A stretch of DNA of 64,000 bases from positions 310,001 through 374,000 of the forward strand of contig NZ_VOHA01000002.1 of the NCBI RefSeq assembly GCF_007859315.1, written 5' to 3'. Positions 51,570 to 60,320 of the stretch are shown here, in pieces; position 1 is the first letter of the stretch; each line of letters starts with the position of its first letter. The DNA comes from Reyranella sp. CPCC 100927 (GTDB lineage Bacteria > Pseudomonadota > Alphaproteobacteria > Reyranellales > Reyranellaceae). The notes below the pieces were generated by a model. The model did not search any database. It was given only the letters and a program-made list of their open reading frames with translations, and was not told the DNA's origin. A program made the position numbers and the translations under genes.

Positions 51570-52330
51570 CAAACACGCTCCAACCAAGCCCTGATATCGA
51601 CGGCGCCGCCGCTGGCGATGTTATCGGTGCTGCTAAAGTTGGTTAGTCGCAGCACACCCATTAGGCCGGAACCGTCATTGAACGGCTTACCGTTGCGGGG
51701 GATCGGTTGAACGGCGCCCGCGCCAAGACTGCCGGTCGTCCGGCTGGGCAGCACCCGTGCCAAGCAGCATCGCGTTGTCCAAGGTCTCGACCTTGATGTC
51801 GCCAATTCCGGTGATGTCAGTGGCGGTCCTGCTCGTGATCAAGTTTGGTACGGGTCGACGCAGTGCGATGGTCGTCACCGCAACCAACGAGAACAGCGAA
51901 CCGCACTTAAACTTCAGCCAGACGGCATAATCGATCGCATATTTGCGCGACTGTGTTACCGATGCATGTCAGATCCGAACTCAGCTACAGGCTGCCATTG
52001 ACATTGGTATCCCGTGCGTCTGGCTCGGAATGCCGTCGACGGTTCCGACAATACCCACGATTGCGCCCGGCACCACGACGTCCGATGAGAACGCATTGTC
52101 TCAGCGCACCCCCGTGGATCGTCAGCGCTGCACCGTTGTTCAGGCCATTCCCTAGCGTTGGGCCACCAGTGTTGCGGGCGCTGAGAATTGCAGAATCACG
52201 TCGTCGGCAATTCGATCATAGACCCAGGTAACGACATCGGCTGGGCCGGCGACAGTATTTTTCAGCCGCAGACGTTGACCGACCTGCCCAAGCACCGATG
52301 CCTTGAGCGTGACGGCGGCAATCATCGGAG
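51570..52330 (-). pseudogene. Decayed coding sequence of unknown type
   Basis: Between 51331 and 52565 there is no intact gene. Minus-strand fragments in different frames still look coding: VTLKASVLGQVGQRLRLKN...VYDRIADDVILQFSA (about 52160-52330), then in another frame NTGGPTLGNGLNNGAALTI (about 52110-52175), ATDITGIGDIKVETLDNAMLLGTGA (about 51740-51820), and GKPFNDGSGLMGVLRLTNFS near 51600-51690. The pattern suggests one long gene, perhaps a phage structural or surface protein, broken by frameshifts and stops. The family is not recognised. Confidence 0.3.
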
Positions 52331-52565
52331 ATCGTTGCATCGATCCAGTTCCACCTCGGGGACAGTCCTGAGAACATATAAGGAACACACACCAAAAGCA
52401 ACAAAAATATTCAAATAAAGAACAATTCTGTCTGGACTTCGATAAACGCCGCTCCCGCACTGACGCCCGGTACCGATCGCTGCGACAGGTGGGGCCGTGC
52501 TCATCGATCGCGGCGACGTCGATCACCTACACGGCTCATTCAGCATCTGACGATGCCGTTCCTGT

Positions 52566-53270
52566 ATGCTCGCGGCCGCCGAAATGCTGTCGATCGTCAT
52601 CCCCGTCCTCGACGAGGCCGCCACCATTGCCCAGGCGCTGCAGCGTCTGGCGCCTCTGCGTGAGCGCGGCGCCGAAGTCATCGTCGTCGATGGCGGCAGC
52701 AGTGATGCGACTGCAGCCCATGCGCGCCCGCTGGCCGACCGGGTCGAGCGCGCGCCCCGTGGAAGGGCATCGCAGATGAACGCCGGTGCCGCGCTGGCAC
52801 GCGGTGATACGCTGATGTTCCTGCATGCCGACACGGTGCTGCCCGACGACGCCGACCGCCTCATCGCGGCGGCGCTGGCCGGCGGTGCGCGGTGGGGACG
52901 CTTCGATGTGCGCATCGAGGGTACCCACCCGATGCTGGCCGTGGTGGCGTGGTCGATGAACCTGCGCTCGCGCCTGAGCGGCATCGCCACCGGCGACCAG
53001 GCGATGTTCGTATGCCGGGAGACGTTCGCCGCCGCAGGCGGCTTCCCCGACATCGCGCTGATGGAGGACATCGCGCTCTCGCGCGCGCTCAAGCAGCGCG
53101 GCCGGCCGGCCTGTCTGCGCGCGCGCGTCACGACGTCGGGGCGGCGCTGGCAGAAGCATGGCGTGTTGCGCACCATCGCGCTGATGTGGCGGTTGCGGCT
53201 GGCCTACTTCCTGGGGGCCGATCCCTCTGACCTTGCGGTGCGCTATGGCTACCGGCCGGCGCGACGCTGA
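52566..53270 (+). CDS. Family 2 glycosyltransferase, TIGR04283 (arsenosugar-associated) type
   Basis: 234 residues. GT-A fold motifs are LSIVIPVLDEAATIAQALQRL, VVDGGSSDATAA, RASQMNAGAALARGDTLMFLHADT, and GVLRTIALMWRLRLAYFLGADPSDLA, the last being a signature of the TIGR04283 family. Met7 (52584) fits the family N-terminus and is a possible start. Its 3' end overlaps the TIGR04282-like gene by 26 bases, the usual neighbour of this family. Members are named for co-occurrence with arsenosugar biosynthesis; the acceptor here is unknown. Confidence 0.85.
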   Translation: MLAAAEMLSIVIPVLDEAATIAQALQRLAPLRERGAEVIVVDGGSSDATAAHARPLADRVERAPRGRASQMNAGAALARGDTLMFLHADTVLPDDADRLIAAALAGGARWGRFDVRIEGTHPMLAVVAWSMNLRSRLSGIATGDQAMFVCRETFAAAGGFPDIALMEDIALSRALKQRGRPACLRARVTTSGRRWQKHGVLRTIALMWRLRLAYFLGADPSDLAVRYGYRPARR

Positions 53271-53895
53271 AGAGGTCGGCATCGCCGTCTTCGCCCGCGC
53301 GCCGGTCGCCGGCGCGTGCAAGACGCGGCTGATCCCGGCGCTGGGTGCCGACGGCGCCGCCGCCCTGTACGCGCGCATGACCGAGCGCACCATCGCCTGC
53401 GCGCGTGATGCCGCGGTCGGGCCGGTCTCGCTGTGGTGCGCGCCCGATACGGCGCATCCTGCTTTCCAACGCTTCACCGACATCTCCTTGCATCCGCAAA
53501 CCGGTGACGGGCTGGGCGCCCGCATGCTGGCGGCGTTCGCGGCGCAGCCGCCGGGCGCCCCGCTGCTGCTGATCGGTACCGACTGCCCTGCGCTGGCCGC
53601 CGAGCACCTGCGTGCCTGTGCCGACAGCCTGCGCGACGGTTGCGATGCGGTGTTCCTGCCGACCGAGGACGGCGGCTACGTCCTGATCGGCCTGCGCGCG
53701 CCGCAACCGGACTTGTTCAACGACATGCCGTGGAGCACCGACCGGGTGATGCCGCTGACGCGCCAGCGATTGCAACGGCTGGACTTGCGCTGGCGCGAGC
53801 CGGCGACGCTGTGGGATGTCGATACGCCTGATGATCTTATGCGGTTGCGGGCGTCGGGGTTGATGGATCTGCGTTCACTGTCATTCCGAGCGTAG
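53245..53895 (+). CDS. DUF2064/TIGR04282-type glycosyltransferase
   Basis: 216 residues from MATGRRDAEEVGIAVFARAP. TIGR04282 motifs are FARAPVAGACKTRLIPALG, LIGTDCPALAAEHL and LPTEDGGYVLIGLRAPQPDLFNDMPWSTDRV, a nucleotidyltransferase-like GT-A fold. It overlaps and is coupled to the preceding glycosyltransferase. The last five codons and the stop lie inside a REP family-1 element (53880-53958), so the repeat supplies the protein's C-terminus (LSFRA). Confidence 0.88.
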   Translation: MATGRRDAEEVGIAVFARAPVAGACKTRLIPALGADGAAALYARMTERTIACARDAAVGPVSLWCAPDTAHPAFQRFTDISLHPQTGDGLGARMLAAFAAQPPGAPLLLIGTDCPALAAEHLRACADSLRDGCDAVFLPTEDGGYVLIGLRAPQPDLFNDMPWSTDRVMPLTRQRLQRLDLRWREPATLWDVDTPDDLMRLRASGLMDLRSLSFRA

Positions 53896-53958
53896 CGAGG
53901 AATCTCCTGCGAACGGAGACTCCTTTCCCGGAAGATCCCTCGCTGCGCTCGGGATGAC
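53880..53958. repeat. REP family-1 palindrome overlapping a gene end
   Basis: The left arm GTCATTCCGAGCGTAGCGAG (diverged) and the perfect right arm ending GGGATGAC surround a loop of about 20 bases. It contributes the stop codon of the TIGR04282-type gene and ends 12 bases before the stop of the convergent MTA phosphorylase gene. Confidence 0.88.
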
Positions 53959-53969
53959 GGACTGACCGC

Positions 53970-54848
<879 letters not shown>

Positions 54849-54941
54849 TACCGTCTCCCGTCTCTCGCCTGGGAAATCTCTCGCGGATTGTTGATAGCCT
54901 GCCGTGCGCCGCGTCGATAGGGTAGCGGCGTGGAGGATGTG

Positions 54942-55904
54942 ATGGTAGCGACCGCGCCTCAGGCGACAATACCGCGGCTTGATCCCGCCAAGTTCCGCGA
55001 CCCGTGGACAACGGCCAAGGGCGAGCAGCGTGCCGAAGTGGCGCTGACGGCGCTCGACACGCTGTGGTTCAACACCGGCACGCTGTGCAACCTCACCTGT
55101 CGCAACTGCTACATCGAATCCTCGCCGCGCAACGACCGGCTGGTCTACCTCACGGCGGCCGAGGTGCGCGACTACCTCGACGAGATCGAGCGCGATGGCC
55201 TGCCCACGCGCCTGATCGGCTTCACCGGCGGCGAGCCGTTCATGAATCCCGCGCTGCCGGCGATGCTCGAGGACGTGCTGGGGCGCGGGCTGGAAGCGAT
55301 GGTGCTGACCAACGCCATGAAGCCGATGCACAAGATGAGGCCGGCGCTGCTGGCGCTGCGCGAACGGCACGGCGATCGGCTCACCATCCGCGTCTCGCTC
55401 GATCATTACGGCGCGGCGTTGCACGAAGCCGAGCGCGGCACCCGCACCTGGCGTGCGACCCTGGACGGGCTGGTCTGGCTGTCGCGCAACGGCTTCAATG
55501 TGCATGTCGCGGGGCGGCGCTTCTCCGGTGAGCCCGAGGATGTGCTGCGCGAAGGATACGCGCGGCTGTTCGCCGACAACGGCGTGCCGATCGATGCGCA
55601 CGATCCCGTCACCCTGGTGGTGTTCCCCGAGATGGATGCCGCCGTCGACGTGCCCGAGATCACGGTCGCCTGCTGGGGCATCCTGCACAAATCGCCCGAC
55701 AGCGTGATGTGTGCCTCCTCGCGCATGGTGATCAAGCGCAAGGACGCAGCGCAGCCTGCGGTCGTGGCCTGCACCCTGCTGCCCTACGATGCGCAGTTCG
55801 AGCTGGGCACCACGCTGGCCGACGCCGCCGGCGCGGTGCGCCTGAACCATCCGCATTGCGCCAAGTTCTGCGTGCTGGGCGGCGCCGCCTGCAGCCGATC
55901 CTGA
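54942..55904 (+). CDS. Radical SAM protein with C-terminal Cys-rich tail
   Basis: 320 residues from the ATG at 54942, which has GGAGG five bases upstream. The [4Fe-4S] motif C-x3-C-x2-C is Cys49, Cys53 and Cys56 (TLCNLTCRNCYIES). GFTGGEPFMNP is the SAM-binding GGE motif. The C-terminus carries further cysteines (CASSRM, HPHCAKFCVLGGAACS) that may hold an auxiliary cluster. It is divergent from mtnP and followed by a GNAT gene. It differs from characterised ArsS proteins, so an arsenosugar role is only suggested by neighbours. Confidence 0.85.
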   Translation: MVATAPQATIPRLDPAKFRDPWTTAKGEQRAEVALTALDTLWFNTGTLCNLTCRNCYIESSPRNDRLVYLTAAEVRDYLDEIERDGLPTRLIGFTGGEPFMNPALPAMLEDVLGRGLEAMVLTNAMKPMHKMRPALLALRERHGDRLTIRVSLDHYGAALHEAERGTRTWRATLDGLVWLSRNGFNVHVAGRRFSGEPEDVLREGYARLFADNGVPIDAHDPVTLVVFPEMDAAVDVPEITVACWGILHKSPDSVMCASSRMVIKRKDAAQPAVVACTLLPYDAQFELGTTLADAAGAVRLNHPHCAKFCVLGGAACSRS

Positions 55905-55920
55905 GAACCGACGGAGTTGA

Positions 55921-56199
55921 GTGGTCATGGCAGATGTACGCGACAATGAGGCCCTGGGACGTTACGAGCTGGCGGCGGGCGACGCGCTGGCGGTCGCCTA
56001 CTACCGGCAGCAGAACGGCTGCCGGGCACTTACCCACACCGAAGTGCCGGTCGCGTTGCGTGGCCAGGGCATCGCATCGGCCCTGATCAAGGGCGCGCTG
56101 GATGATGCCCGTACGCGAGGTTTGTGCGTCATCCCGTTGTGTTCATTCGTGGAATCGTACATCCATCAACATCCTCAGTATCGCGATCTGGTGTCCTGA
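55921..56199 (+). CDS. Small GNAT-type N-acetyltransferase (YjdJ/PF14542-like)
   Basis: 92 residues. GTG at 55921 or ATG at 55927 could start it; GGAG at 55913-55916 serves either. It is a single-domain GNAT with the acetyl-CoA loop VALRGQGIASALIKGALDDAR and IPLCSFVESYIHQHPQYRDLV, the hallmark of this short subfamily. The acceptor is unknown. It follows the radical SAM gene by 16 bases and is likely co-transcribed. Confidence 0.88.
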   Translation: MVMADVRDNEALGRYELAAGDALAVAYYRQQNGCRALTHTEVPVALRGQGIASALIKGALDDARTRGLCVIPLCSFVESYIHQHPQYRDLVS

Positions 56200-56313
56200 C
56201 TGCACGTCAGCGCAATCAGTGCAGATTGTCGGCAACCAAATTCCGCTGTCCGGCGTTGTGTTCGCATCATGGCGGGCCGGTGACGGCCCAATGGCAAACA
56301 TCGGGAGCACAGC

Positions 56314-56475
56314 ATGGCGCACGACCCGACACCGCGCTTCTGGCAGCGCGAGCTTCCCAGCCCGACACCGCATCAGAGCATCGACCGGGACGAGGACACC
56401 TTCGTGGATCCCGACGACGATGAGGACTGCCGCGCGGGCCTGATGGACTTCGACCGGTTCGACGACGACGACTGA
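56314..56475 (+). CDS. Very acidic 53-residue protein
   Basis: ATG with GGGAG six bases upstream, 53 codons to TGA. The protein begins MAHDPTPRFWQRELPSPTP and ends in Asp-rich runs (DEDTFVDPDDDEDC, DFDRFDDDD). Third positions are G/C-rich like real genes here, and it has one Cys and no hydrophobic segment. No family is recognised. Asp runs could bind metal ions or mimic nucleic acid. Confidence 0.45.
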   Translation: MAHDPTPRFWQRELPSPTPHQSIDRDEDTFVDPDDDEDCRAGLMDFDRFDDDD

Positions 56476-56489
56476 GGCTCGGACACCCT

Positions 56490-56575
56490 GTCATCCCGAG
56501 CGCAGCGAGGGATCTTTGGATGCAGGCGCACCCGTGCGCCACTTGTAGAAGATCCCTCGCTGCGCTCGGGATGAC
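56490..56575. repeat. REP family-1 palindrome between the acidic gene and the hydrolase
   Basis: Perfect arms (GTCATCCCGAGCGCAGCGAG and complement) with a loop of about 35 bases containing its own small hairpin GGCGCAC/GTGCGCC. The loop is nearly identical to that of the copy at 57414. Confidence 0.92.
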
Positions 56576-56605
56576 AGCGTGCGCCCAGAGGCTAACGGTT
56601 GGACC

Positions 56606-57397
56606 TCACCCCATCAAAAAATCGAGAACGATCCGCTGCCAGGCCTGCGGCACCACGTTGGGGAAGAAGTGGCCGCCCTCGGGCAGCACGACCGTGCGGC
56701 AGTCGGGCACCAGGCGACCGATCTCCTCGGTGAAGTACGCCGGCGTCACCTGATCATCCCTGGCGCCGATCGCGAGCGTTGGACACGTGATGTCGCGCAG
56801 GCGCTCGCGGCGGTCGTGCGCCACGATGGCCGCGATACGCGACAGCACGATCTCGGGCTCCGGAATGGTCTGTGACGCGATCGCCTCGTTGGCAACGAGA
56901 TCGGCATCGTGATCGCGCACCCAGGCCGGCATGTTGAGCGCCAGTGCGCTCGCCTTGGTGTAGGCCTGCGGACCAAGATGCTTCAGCACCAGCGCCCGCA
57001 CCTCGAACAAGCGGCGGAAGAAGGCGTCCGTCCTGGCCCAGGTGCCGCACAGCACCAGCCGGTCCAGCCGCCCGGGATGATCGGTAGCGATCACCTGGCC
57101 CATGGCGCCGCCGGTCGAGTGGCCGATGTAGTGCGCGCGCTCGAGGCCCAGCGCATCCATCAGCTGCAGCGCGTCGTCGGCCATCTGCGTCACGGAATAC
57201 GCGATGCGCGACAGCGTGCTGCGACCGGTGCCGCGATGATCGTGCAGCACCACGCTGAAGTGGCGCGCGAAGGCCTCGACATGCGGCTGCCAGAAGGTGG
57301 CGACGCCGCCGAGGCCTGACACCAGCATCAGCGGCGGACCGCTGCCGTGGGTCTCGTAGTAGAGCGCGGCGCCGTCGCGCAGGGTGATGTGGGGCAT
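56606..57397 (-). CDS. Alpha/beta hydrolase (RutD / 3-oxoadipate enol-lactonase-like)
   Basis: 263 residues from MPHITLRDGAALYYE; earlier Met codons fall next to a repeat. The catalytic triad is Ser in GHSTGG (about 97), Asp in GARDDQVTP (about 214) and His in EGGHFFP (about 242), with the oxyanion region GLGG near 30. It is a cytoplasmic single-domain hydrolase of the enol-lactonase type, with REP elements on both sides. The substrate is not assigned. Confidence 0.9.
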   Translation of the reverse strand: MPHITLRDGAALYYETHGSGPPLMLVSGLGGVATFWQPHVEAFARHFSVVLHDHRGTGRSTLSRIAYSVTQMADDALQLMDALGLERAHYIGHSTGGAMGQVIATDHPGRLDRLVLCGTWARTDAFFRRLFEVRALVLKHLGPQAYTKASALALNMPAWVRDHDADLVANEAIASQTIPEPEIVLSRIAAIVAHDRRERLRDITCPTLAIGARDDQVTPAYFTEEIGRLVPDCRTVVLPEGGHFFPNVVPQAWQRIVLDFLMG

Positions 57398-57413
57398 GGG
57401 TTGCGAACGAGCT

Positions 57414-57498
57414 GTCATCCCGAGCGCAGCGAGGGATCTTTTGATGCAGGCGCGCCGTGCGCCACTTTCAGAAGATCCCTCGCTGCGCTCGGGATGAC
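57414..57498. repeat. REP family-1 palindrome between the hydrolase and the molybdenum hydroxylase
   Basis: Perfect outer arms and a loop (GATGCAGGCGCGCCGTGCGCC) almost the same as in the copy at 56490. The two copies bracket the alpha/beta hydrolase gene as direct copies of each other about 920 bases apart. Confidence 0.92.
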
Positions 57499-57516
57499 AT
57501 GTGTTTTCGGATCAGC

Positions 57517-59865
57517 CTACTCCGCCGCGACCTTGGTGGCGCGGGCGGATTGGATGGCGCGCCAGATCGAGTGGGCGGTGGCCGGCATGTCGACGTGGGT
57601 GATGCCGGTCTCGGGATGGAGCGCATCGACGATGGCGTTGATCACCGCCGGCGGCGCGCCGATGGCGCCCGCCTCGCCGGCGCCCTTCACGCCCAGCGGG
57701 TTGGTGGTGCACGGCGAGTTGTGCAGGTCGAAGTGCACATGCGGCACCACGTCGGCGCGCGGCATGGCGTAGTCCATGAACGAGCCCGACAGCAGCTGGC
57801 CGGTGTCGTTGTCGTACACCGTATGCTCGGTCAGCGCCTGGCCGACGCCCTGGCCGATGCCGCCATGCACCTGCCCCATCAGCAGCAGCGGGTTCATCAC
57901 GGCCCCGAAATCGTCGACCACGGTGTAGCGATGAATGCTGACGGTGCCGGTGTCGGGATCGACCTCCAGCTCGCAGATGTGGCAGCCGTTGGGGAAGGTC
58001 GGCTGGCTGTCCTCGCGGGTGAAGGCGTCATCGAGGCCAGGCGCCTCGCCGGACGGCAGGTTCTTGCCGTCGCGCGATGCCTTGGCGGTCTCGAACAGCG
58101 ACAGCCGCCGGTCGGTGCCGACGATGGCGAAGCTGCCGTCCTTGTACTCGATGTCGCCGGTCGAGGCTTCCAGCACCGTGGCCGCCACCAGCTTGCCCTT
58201 GGCGATGATCTTGTCGGAGACGCCCAGCATCGCGGCACCGCCCACCGGCGAGGCGCGCGAGCCGCCGGTCATGCCGTCGGGCACCACGTCGCTGTCGCCC
58301 TGCACGATGCGGATGCGATCGGCATCGATGCCGAGCTTGTCGGACAGGATCTGGGTGTAGAGCGTCTCGTGGCCCTGGCCGTTGGTCTGGTTGCCGATAT
58401 AGGCCGTGAGCGTATCGTCGTCGTTGAACTTGATCACCGCGGTGTCGGGCGTGCCGCCGCCGCACTTCTCGACATAGGTGGCAAGCCCGATGCCGCGCCA
58501 CTTGCCGCGCTTCTTGGACTCGGCGCGCCGCGCCGCGAAGCCCTTCCAGTCCGACTGGTCCATGGCCTTGCGCATGACCGTTTCGAACTTGCCCGAGTCC
58601 ATCACGTCGCCCAGCGCCGTGGTCCACGGGATCTGGTCGGGCCGCACCAGGTTGCGGGCGCGGATCTCGTCGGGGGTCAATCCGGTCTCGCGCGCGATGT
58701 GATCGACGAAACGCTCCAGCAGGTAGGCCGCCTCCGGCCGGCCGGCGCCGCGATAGGCGTCGGTGGGCACGGTGTTGGTCATGACGCCCTTCACGTTCAC
58801 GTAGATCGCCGGCGTCTGGTACAGGCCGGCCAGCATGCCGGTGCCGGCCATCGTGGGAATGAAGGCGCTGAAGTGCGAGAGGTAGGCACCCAGCGCCGCG
58901 TAGGTGGTGACGCGCAAGCCCAGGAAGCGGCAATCCTTGTCGAGCGCCATCTCGGCGAACGACACGTGGTCGCGGCCCTGCACGTCCGACAGGAAGCCCT
59001 CCTGGCGGTCGGGGATCCACTTCACCGTGCGCTTGAGGGTGCGCGACGCCCACACCACCATGGGATATTCGGGGTGGACGAAGATCTTCATGCCGAAGCC
59101 GCCGCCGACATCGCCGGTGCGCACCCGCAGCTTGTCGAGGCCGATCTTCAGCACCATGTCGGCGACGTAGGGCCGGATCACGTTGACGCCCTGCGAGGAC
59201 ACCCACAGGGTCGAGCGGTCGCCGGCGGCATCGTACGTGCAGATGGCGCCGCGCGGCTCCATCGAGTTCACGACCAGGCGGTTGTTGACCAGGCGCAGCT
59301 TCACCACGCGATCGGCCTTGGCGAAGGCCGCATCGGTGGCTTTCTGGTTGCCCATCTCCCAGTCGAAGCACTCGTTGCCCTTGATCTGGTCCCAGATCTG
59401 CGGCGCGCCCTTCTCGGCGGCGCCGTAGGTATCGACCACCGCCGGCAGCGGATCGTAGTCGACGTCGATCAGCTCGGCGCCGTCCTTGGCCTGCTCCAGG
59501 GTTTCGGCCACCACCAGCGCCACCGGGTCGCCGACATGGCGCACGCGGCCCTGAGCCAGCATCGGCCGCTGCGTATCGCCGCGCATGGAGCCGTCGCGGT
59601 TCTGGATCGGCACCAGGCACGGCAGGTCGCCGAAGCCCGCCGCCTTGACGTCGTCGCCGGTCAGCACCAGCAGCATGCCCGGCGCCTTCTTGGCCGCCGC
59701 CGTATCGATCGCGCGAATGGCGGCATGGGCGTGCGGCGAGCGCAGCACGTAGGCGCGCGCGGCCTTCTCCTCCAGCCTCGTGTCGTCGGTATAACGGCCG
59801 CCGCCGGTCAGCAGGCGTGGATCCTCAACGCGTGTCGTCGACTGGCCGATGCCGAACTTGGTCAT
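57517..59865 (-). CDS. Xanthine dehydrogenase/CoxL-family molybdopterin-binding subunit (form II)
   Basis: 782 residues from MTKFGIGQSTTRVEDPRLLTGGG, preceded by AGGAG. The active-site loop is AYRGAGR (370-376), the form II signature, not the AYRCSFR of true CO dehydrogenase. GDVGGGFGMK (about 251) and the catalytic Glu in VKGAGEAGAIG near the C-terminus are present. It would hydroxylate an aromatic heterocycle or aldehyde with Mo-cytosine-dinucleotide. No medium (FAD) or small (2Fe-2S) subunit gene is adjacent. The frame upstream is open without a stop for another 2.9 kb into the primase-like gene. Confidence 0.93.
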   Translation of the reverse strand: MTKFGIGQSTTRVEDPRLLTGGGRYTDDTRLEEKAARAYVLRSPHAHAAIRAIDTAAAKKAPGMLLVLTGDDVKAAGFGDLPCLVPIQNRDGSMRGDTQRPMLAQGRVRHVGDPVALVVAETLEQAKDGAELIDVDYDPLPAVVDTYGAAEKGAPQIWDQIKGNECFDWEMGNQKATDAAFAKADRVVKLRLVNNRLVVNSMEPRGAICTYDAAGDRSTLWVSSQGVNVIRPYVADMVLKIGLDKLRVRTGDVGGGFGMKIFVHPEYPMVVWASRTLKRTVKWIPDRQEGFLSDVQGRDHVSFAEMALDKDCRFLGLRVTTYAALGAYLSHFSAFIPTMAGTGMLAGLYQTPAIYVNVKGVMTNTVPTDAYRGAGRPEAAYLLERFVDHIARETGLTPDEIRARNLVRPDQIPWTTALGDVMDSGKFETVMRKAMDQSDWKGFAARRAESKKRGKWRGIGLATYVEKCGGGTPDTAVIKFNDDDTLTAYIGNQTNGQGHETLYTQILSDKLGIDADRIRIVQGDSDVVPDGMTGGSRASPVGGAAMLGVSDKIIAKGKLVAATVLEASTGDIEYKDGSFAIVGTDRRLSLFETAKASRDGKNLPSGEAPGLDDAFTREDSQPTFPNGCHICELEVDPDTGTVSIHRYTVVDDFGAVMNPLLLMGQVHGGIGQGVGQALTEHTVYDNDTGQLLSGSFMDYAMPRADVVPHVHFDLHNSPCTTNPLGVKGAGEAGAIGAPPAVINAIVDALHPETGITHVDMPATAHSIWRAIQSARATKVAAE

Positions 59866-60066
59866 GCGAGACTCCTGCGCAACAGGGATGGCGTATGGCG
59901 GTGCAAGCTTAGAGGGCGGCGATGGTGCTTGCAAAGCCCGGCGTGGCGCCGTTTCCGATGCATCACCCTGTCGTGCGGAAATGGCCGAAACGTTCGTTTT
60001 GGGTGCCGGGCGGCCCGGCGGACGCGGTGAATCGCAAGGGGTAGCGGAAATTGCCGTAACCTCCTG

Positions 60067-60320
60067 CCCTTCTCCCCGCGCAGGCGCTACGGCGTGGACA
60101 CATCTCCCGCGGACGGGCTCGTTGCCGCTGATGACGGGTCGGACCGCGTCGCTCCCGCGACGCACCGGCGCACAGCGCCGGCCTGCAGCCATGAGCGCCG
60201 CTGGAGCGGCGCGGTCCCAGCCGTCGCCAGCGCCGCTCGTGACTGGCCGAGCCACTGCAGGCCTTTCGCGGCACTCAGGACGAAATGTATCCACGCCATG
60301 GCACGCAGGCGGAGAGAGGG
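60067..60320. repeat. Repeat family 3 element at the 3' end of the primase-like gene
   Basis: Outer ends CCCTTCTCCCCGCGCAGGCG and, at the right, CACGCAGGCGGAGAGAGGG, which are imperfect inverted repeats of each other and of the element at 25982. The inside contains GGCGTGG...CCACGCC and GGCGCTGG-type dyads. In the minus-strand primase frame it is fully open and may have replaced the original stop codon. Confidence 0.65.

Noticed and set aside
48848-52565. Classical integrative island bounded by a duplicated tRNA end
   Set aside because: No second copy of the tRNA-Val 3' sequence and no integrase could be found by eye, so only the composition shift supports an island.
57457-60030. Long plus-strand open frame (about 850 codons) opposite the molybdenum hydroxylase
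   Set aside because: It is a shadow of the strongly supported CoxL-like gene; low-complexity His/Arg/Ala-rich translation and no ribosome-binding site.
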